Positions 35,279 through 39,409 of a stretch of DNA of 39,409 nucleotides are shown piece by piece. Origin of the DNA: Lachnospiraceae bacterium (GTDB lineage Bacteria; Bacillota; Clostridia; Lachnospirales; Lachnospiraceae). Every line of letters starts with the position of its first letter. Positions within the stretch are counted from its first letter, which is position 1. A program made the translations under genes and the position numbers. Under the pieces are notes generated by a model. The model had not been told where the DNA came from and searched no databases. It saw only the letters and a program-made list of their open reading frames with translations. Location of the stretch: assembly GCA_017524595.1 (NCBI GenBank), contig JAFXVI010000051.1, positions 1-39,409 on the forward strand, given 5' to 3'.

Positions 35279-36586
35279 TTAATCATGAAGTTTCCTGTTA
35301 TCTACAACACGGACTGCCTTGCCCTCACTGCGTTTAATGGTCTTGGGCGGAACAAGATGAATCTTGGGCCCGATTCCGAGCATAGTACGCATAGCTGCGG
35401 CAAGCGATTTTTCCTTCTCCTGCATATCCGCAACATTATCCGAGAACTGGTCAGGCGAAAGCTCAACGTCTATATCCAGTGTATCGGTATTGTTTTTACG
35501 ATCCACATAGATCATATAGTTCGGTGTATAGCCTTCATTAAGGAGAACCGTCTCGATCTGGCTCGGGAATACATTTACACCGCGGATTATCATCATGTCA
35601 TCGCTCCTGCCCATAGGCTTGCACATCTTAACATGCGTTCTTCCGCAAGAGCACTTGCCCCTTGTAAGCACACATATATCTCTTGTCCTGTAACGAAGCA
35701 GCGGAAATGCCTCCTTATCAAGTGAAGTGAATACCAACTCTCCTTTCTCACCCTCCGGCAACACCTCTCCCGTATCGGGATCGATTATCTCGGCATAGAA
35801 ATGATCCTCATTTATGTGCATACCCGTCTGCTCACTACATTCATAAGCAACACCCGGACCGCTTGTCTCAGTCAGACCGTAAATGTCATAAGCTTTGATT
35901 CCTAGACCCTCTTCTATTGACCTGCGCATTTCCTCTGTCCAGGGCTCAGCACCGAAGATACCTGCTTTTAATTTGTTATCTTCTGGCTTATATCCCCTGT
36001 CTCTCAGTGATTCTGCAATAAATGCAGCATAACTGGGAGTACAGCAAAGTATGGTTGACTGGAGATCCATCATGAACTGTATCTGTCTCTCCGTATTTCC
36101 GGATGACATTGGAAGTGTCATTGCTCCAAGCTTGTGAGCTCCGCCATGAAGTCCCAAGCCACCTGTAAACAAACCATAACCATAACAGACCTGAACCACA
36201 TCCTCATCAGAACCGCCGGCTGCTACTATCGCCCTGGCGCAGCATTCATCCCAAATGTCCACATCATTCTGTGTATAAAATGCCACCACCCTCTTACCCG
36301 TAGTGCCTGATGTTGAATGTATCCTTACGCAATTCTTTATATCAGTTGCAAGAAGACCGTAGGGATAGCATTCCCTGAGATCATCCTTCTTAAGAAATGG
36401 AAGCTTGTAAATGTCCTCAACGCCGTGAATATCTTCCGGCCTGACACCCTTCTTATCCATCAGATCCCGATAGTAAGCAACGTTGTCATATACATGCTTA
36501 ACCTGCTTAACTATCTTCTCATTCTGTATTCTGCGGATCTCCTCATATGGCGCCGTTTCAATCTCCGGCTGGTAGAACTGGCTCAT
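35279..36586 (-). CDS. paaK: Phenylacetate-CoA ligase (AMP-forming)
   Basis: Predicted 435 residues, typical for the family. It activates phenylacetate or a related aryl acid with ATP and CoA through an acyl-adenylate in the cytoplasm. Visible motifs are 'STSGTTGKR' at 91-99 for ATP binding, 'YGYGLFTGGLGLHGGAHKLG', 'YDIYGLTETSGPGVAYEC' and the C-terminal 'RSDDMMIIRGVNVFPSQIE' hinge region. Pairing with an ACT-domain gene is common in anaerobes, often beside indolepyruvate ferredoxin oxidoreductase genes. None is in this window, so the direct substrate is less certain. Confidence 0.93.
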   Translation of the reverse strand: MSQFYQPEIETAPYEEIRRIQNEKIVKQVKHVYDNVAYYRDLMDKKGVRPEDIHGVEDIYKLPFLKKDDLRECYPYGLLATDIKNCVRIHSTSGTTGKRVVAFYTQNDVDIWDECCARAIVAAGGSDEDVVQVCYGYGLFTGGLGLHGGAHKLGAMTLPMSSGNTERQIQFMMDLQSTILCCTPSYAAFIAESLRDRGYKPEDNKLKAGIFGAEPWTEEMRRSIEEGLGIKAYDIYGLTETSGPGVAYECSEQTGMHINEDHFYAEIIDPDTGEVLPEGEKGELVFTSLDKEAFPLLRYRTRDICVLTRGKCSCGRTHVKMCKPMGRSDDMMIIRGVNVFPSQIETVLLNEGYTPNYMIYVDRKNNTDTLDIDVELSPDQFSDNVADMQEKEKSLAAAMRTMLGIGPKIHLVPPKTIKRSEGKAVRVVDNRKLHD

Positions 36587-36623
36587 GTCATGTCGCTCCT
36601 TTCGATGCTGTTATATATGAATT

Positions 36624-36653
36624 ATTGTAATATCTTTTATAATATTTCGTCAA
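36624..36653 (-). promoter_or_regulatory. Probable sigma-A promoter of the paaK operon
   Basis: On the minus strand TTGACG (36648-36653) and TACAAT (36624-36629) are separated by 18 nt, matching consensus at five of six positions each. The start point would be about 30 nt before the paaK ATG. The surrounding DNA is AT-rich. Confidence 0.65.
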
Positions 36654-36669
36654 TCTTAAAATGATATTG

Positions 36670-37638
36670 TCAGCTCACTCTTATGCATGCAAGCAGCCCT
36701 TCTTCAAGCGGAGTGATCCTTATGCCCAGATCCTTAAACAAATTCCCGGAATATAAGCAAGATCCGGCACCTGTAAGAGGGAACGGAAGTGGAATATTCC
36801 TCTCTATGACTGTGTCCACAGTAACATCCACCTTCGAAAATATCTGTTTATCTGATCCCGACGGATCAAAAAGACTGAACGCACCGGCAAGCGCTCTCTC
36901 AAAATCATCATAATTGAGGATCTGTTCCGTACAGAAATTATACGCTCTCTTTAATTCATCCTGAGGTATTTCGCAAAGCTTAAGAAGCCCCATGGCAGCA
37001 TCGGATACATAGAGCATCTGGAAATATCCGTCGCTGTCCACAGGATGGATTATCTGCCCCGCCCTTCTAATCCATTCAAGATATATGCTCTCTCTTGGGG
37101 CGTAATTGCCGGGACCATAAAGGATAGCCGGGCGCACTGATACTCCACGTATATTGCGGCTGTCACATTCAGTAATAAGCTCATGTTCAAGCAAAGCCTT
37201 GCCCCGTATGTATTCCGCCTCACTCCCTGAGCCCTTTTCCACAGGATCATTAGTCCTTTGTTCTGTATCAGTCATGACTTCATCCGCATCTACAAGCTCT
37301 GATGATTCATCCAATGCACATCCTGACTGCTTCTTATATACATCAACGGTACTTAAATAAATATATCTTCCAGGTGTCGCACCTAAATTCTCCAGTATCT
37401 GCCTTATATCGTTCCTGTAATAAGCACAGAAATCCACTACAGCATCATATTTAAAGTTCAACGCTTTAAGTTTACATAACTCATCATTATTATGACGGTC
37501 TGCGACCAGTTCGGTAACATTATCAAGACCTATTGGAATATTCCCGCGGTTAAGTACAGTGATCTCGTGTCTTTTATATGCATGCTGTACGAACCATCTG
37601 CCCAGAAAATAGCTTCCGCCGACAACCAGAATCTTCAT
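36670..37638 (-). CDS. NAD-dependent epimerase/dehydratase family protein
   Basis: Predicted 322 residues. An extended-SDR Rossmann fold starts at the N-terminus with 'MKILVVGGSYFLG' (Gly at 7, 8 and 13). Ser96/Thr97 in 'YLSTVDVY' and Tyr143-x3-Lys147 in 'YIRGK' form the expected catalytic set. 'VRPAILYGPGNY' is the substrate-loop pattern. Members act on nucleotide sugars or related carbonyl compounds; which one cannot be told from sequence. There is no signal peptide. It stands alone: a strong terminator precedes it and a promoter region follows it. Confidence 0.9.
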   Translation of the reverse strand: MKILVVGGSYFLGRWFVQHAYKRHEITVLNRGNIPIGLDNVTELVADRHNNDELCKLKALNFKYDAVVDFCAYYRNDIRQILENLGATPGRYIYLSTVDVYKKQSGCALDESSELVDADEVMTDTEQRTNDPVEKGSGSEAEYIRGKALLEHELITECDSRNIRGVSVRPAILYGPGNYAPRESIYLEWIRRAGQIIHPVDSDGYFQMLYVSDAAMGLLKLCEIPQDELKRAYNFCTEQILNYDDFERALAGAFSLFDPSGSDKQIFSKVDVTVDTVIERNIPLPFPLTGAGSCLYSGNLFKDLGIRITPLEEGLLACIRVS

Positions 37639-37705
37639 AACTTCTTATAACCCCTGATCTATTACTATACTTTTCGGATCCGGTATCTGACTGCCTGTCA
37701 GAAAC

Positions 37706-37727
37706 GGCGCCACCCTGAGGTGGCGCC
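37706..37727 (-). terminator. Perfect 9-bp hairpin terminator after upp
   Basis: GGCGCCACC (37706-37714) and GGTGGCGCC (37719-37727) pair perfectly around a CTGA tetraloop. On the minus strand the stem is followed by GTTTCT. It lies about 85 nt after the upp stop and before the epimerase gene. Confidence 0.8.
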
Positions 37728-37811
37728 CGATATACCGTTTCATAATCTTTCCCTGATCCGGCTGCTTAACACAGTTTATCCATGATACACTGCTGCCAAA
37801 CACAATAATGC

Positions 37812-38456
37812 TTACTTGGTACCGAATATCCTGTCTCCTGCATCTCCCAGACCCGGACAGATATAGGCATCCTCATTAAGTTCCCTGTCAAGATGTCCCA
37901 CATATATCTGGACATCCGGATGTGCCTTGTTGAGCCTCTCAAGACCCTCAGGAGCGGCTATTATACACATAAACTTGATCTTGATCCCGCCATGAGATTT
38001 GATCTGGTTTATAGCATCAACGGCAGACCCGCCCGTTGCCAGCATGGGATCCATTGCTACTATAGTCCTCTCCTCTATGGGGCTTGGAAGCTTACAGTAA
38101 TATTCATGAGGTTCATGGGTCTTCTCATCACGATACATACCGATATGTCCGACCTTGGCTGTAGGTACCAGCGCCAATACTCCGCTGACCATACCCAGAC
38201 CTGCACGAAGGATGGGAACCAGCGCCAGTTTACGCCCGGATATTACCTGCGTCGTACATTTCTCAATCGGCGTCTCCACTTCGATCTCTTCCATCGGAAG
38301 ATCGCTGAGTGCCTCAAATCCCTCAAGAATGGATATTTCCTCTACAAGCTTACGGAACTCATTGGTTCCTGTATTTTTGTCACGAAGCATGGATATCTTG
38401 TGCTGGATAAGCGGGTGCTTCATGATAGTGATGTTCTCAATATTACCGTAACTCAT
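37812..38456 (-). CDS. upp: Uracil phosphoribosyltransferase
   Basis: Predicted 214 residues, close to the usual 208-210. It converts uracil and PRPP to UMP in pyrimidine salvage. Visible motifs are '[17 protein letters not shown]' at the start, '[11 protein letters not shown]', and the PRPP-binding '[14 protein letters not shown]'. The C-terminal uracil-binding part is '[15 protein letters not shown]'. The start has GGGAGGAAG upstream. It lies 90 nt downstream of the uracil permease gene, so the two form an uptake-and-salvage unit. Confidence 0.97.
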   Translation of the reverse strand: MSYGNIENITIMKHPLIQHKISMLRDKNTGTNEFRKLVEEISILEGFEALSDLPMEEIEVETPIEKCTTQVISGRKLALVPILRAGLGMVSGVLALVPTAKVGHIGMYRDEKTHEPHEYYCKLPSPIEERTIVAMDPMLATGGSAVDAINQIKSHGGIKIKFMCIIAAPEGLERLNKAHPDVQIYVGHLDRELNEDAYICPGLGDAGDRIFGTK

Positions 38457-38546
38457 TTCTTCCTCCCGATTTTTTATTCTCTTCCGCTTCTCTCATAGCC
38501 CCGTTCTTACCTGTCATTTGCGAAACAGTTATCATTCTTGTTTATC

Positions 38547-39409
38547 TTATTTATTTTCCTTCTTATCCTCTTCTTTATCATCTTCCTTGTCTTCTTCATT
38601 GTCGGAACTGGTGATAAATACTCCATGGCTGTGATCGCCCTTGGGATTGCTTCCAAACTTGTATGTGTTGCCCGGAAGGATCGCATTGAGCAGGATACCG
38701 GCAATAGCAGCAATGGACAGTGCCGTAAGTGTTATTGAAGTACTGCCCACATTGAAGGTAAGTCCGTCTGAGAAGCCCAGACCGCAGACAAAGATGACAC
38801 CTGCGATGATAAGGTTTCTTGACTTTGTCAGATCCACCCTGTTCTCCACTATATTCCTTACACCTATAGCCGAGATCATTCCATAAAGCATAAAGGAAAT
38901 TCCTCCAATAATAGCCGCCGGCATGGTAGAGATCAGCGCTGAAAATTTGGGTACAAAGGAAAGGATGATAGCCATTACGGCTGCTATCCTGATAACCACC
39001 GGATCATATACCTTGGATAGCTCAAGAACGCCTGTATTCTCACCGTAAGTAGTATTTGCCGGTCCTCCTACAAAACCCGCAAGCGCGGTAGCCAGACCGT
39101 CGCCTGTAAGTGTGCGGTGAAGTCCGGGATCCTCAATAAAGTTCTCACCCACGGTAGCGGATATTGCAGACATATCGCCAATATGTTCCATCATCGAAGC
39201 TATGGCAATAGGTGCCATGACAAGTATTGCCGTTATATCAAACTTACATATCTGGAACTTCGGTAGACCTATGATAGCCGAACCTGCCACTGCTGAAAAA
39301 TCAATAAGCACACTGCCGTCAGGATTCCTGAAACCGACCACGTTAAGGATCACAGCTACAACATAGGAAATGACAACACCCATAAGTATAGGTATGATCT
39401 TAAACATGC
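38547..39409 (-). CDS. uraA: Uracil/xanthine permease (NCS2 family), C-terminal part
   Basis: About 287 residues of a longer membrane protein (usual length 420-450) are visible; the start lies beyond the window end. The NCS2 pattern is clear: 'MAPIAIASMMEHIGD' with the conserved Glu, 'GDGLATALAGFVGGPANTTYGENTG', and 'FVPKFSALISTMPAAIIGG'. These point to the uracil branch. The C-terminus ends in an unusual tail of about 25 residues, almost all Glu, Asp and Lys, after 'HGVFITSSDN'. The neighbour upp supports uracil as substrate. The tail is presumably cytoplasmic and of unknown role. Confidence 0.93.
   Translation of the reverse strand, partial: MFKIIPILMGVVISYVVAVILNVVGFRNPDGSVLIDFSAVAGSAIIGLPKFQICKFDITAILVMAPIAIASMMEHIGDMSAISATVGENFIEDPGLHRTLTGDGLATALAGFVGGPANTTYGENTGVLELSKVYDPVVIRIAAVMAIILSFVPKFSALISTMPAAIIGGISFMLYGMISAIGVRNIVENRVDLTKSRNLIIAGVIFVCGLGFSDGLTFNVGSTSITLTALSIAAIAGILLNAILPGNTYKFGSNPKGDHSHGVFITSSDNEEDKEDDKEEDKKENK

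Noticed and set aside
38383-38392. Third copy of the TTTTTGTCAC hairpin arm
   Set aside because: It lies inside upp coding sequence without a matching second arm, so it is a chance match.

Overview
The window reads as a contiguous piece of a Gram-positive, anaerobe-type Firmicutes chromosome. My best guess is a Lachnospiraceae-like gut or rumen bacterium. The reasons are moderate-to-low GC, strong GGAGG-type ribosome binding sites, lipobox lipoproteins, a BMP-type nucleoside ABC transporter, a PaaK/ACT-domain gene pair, a GH115 xylan alpha-glucuronidase and many 'MFCxxCG...FCxxCG' zinc-ribbon membrane proteins. The taxon is an inference from gene content. All 28 genes I accept lie on the minus strand, so transcription runs from high to low coordinates. 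I see no tRNA, rRNA, CRISPR array, insertion sequence or phage gene.

Region 1 (about 1-13270) is the unusual part. It holds nine consecutive genes for envelope proteins. Six begin with a zinc ribbon: five with one ribbon, one with two. Each is followed by one or two membrane segments and, in most, a low-complexity linker and an extracytoplasmic beta-rich domain. The other three are a lipoprotein ending in a YARHG domain, a lipoprotein of unknown function, and a 1030-residue membrane protein with an HExxH metallopeptidase motif. The YARHG lipoprotein, the double zinc-ribbon protein and the HExxH protein overlap by 1 and 4 nt and look translationally coupled. One zinc-ribbon gene (1940-3225) is broken by a single -1 frame change. 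Near-identical hairpins lie at both ends of the cluster. This is the best candidate here for an undescribed system.

Region 2 (13403-20041) has a cytoplasmic GH115 glucuronidase downstream of a complete riboflavin pathway, ribD-ribE-ribBA-ribH. No FMN riboswitch fits upstream of ribD.

Region 3 (20091-31842) reads, in transcription order, BMP lipoprotein, nucleoside ABC ATPase, two permeases, an M13 peptidase lipoprotein overlapping the last permease by 4 nt, an FHA-GGDEF diguanylate cyclase, and a secreted subtilase with Ig-like repeats. The BMP gene has a structured leader with an 8-bp closing helix. A strong hairpin separates BMP from the ATPase and could lower transporter expression relative to the binding protein.

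Region 4 (31992-39409) is housekeeping: coaBC, an SseB-like protein, a tandem ACT-domain protein, a phenylacetate-CoA ligase, an NAD-dependent epimerase, uracil phosphoribosyltransferase (upp) and the C-terminal part of a uracil/xanthine permease that runs off the window. The permease and upp together make a uracil uptake and salvage unit. No gap between genes exceeds 300 bases; the longest, 13120-13402, carries a hairpin and promoter-like boxes.
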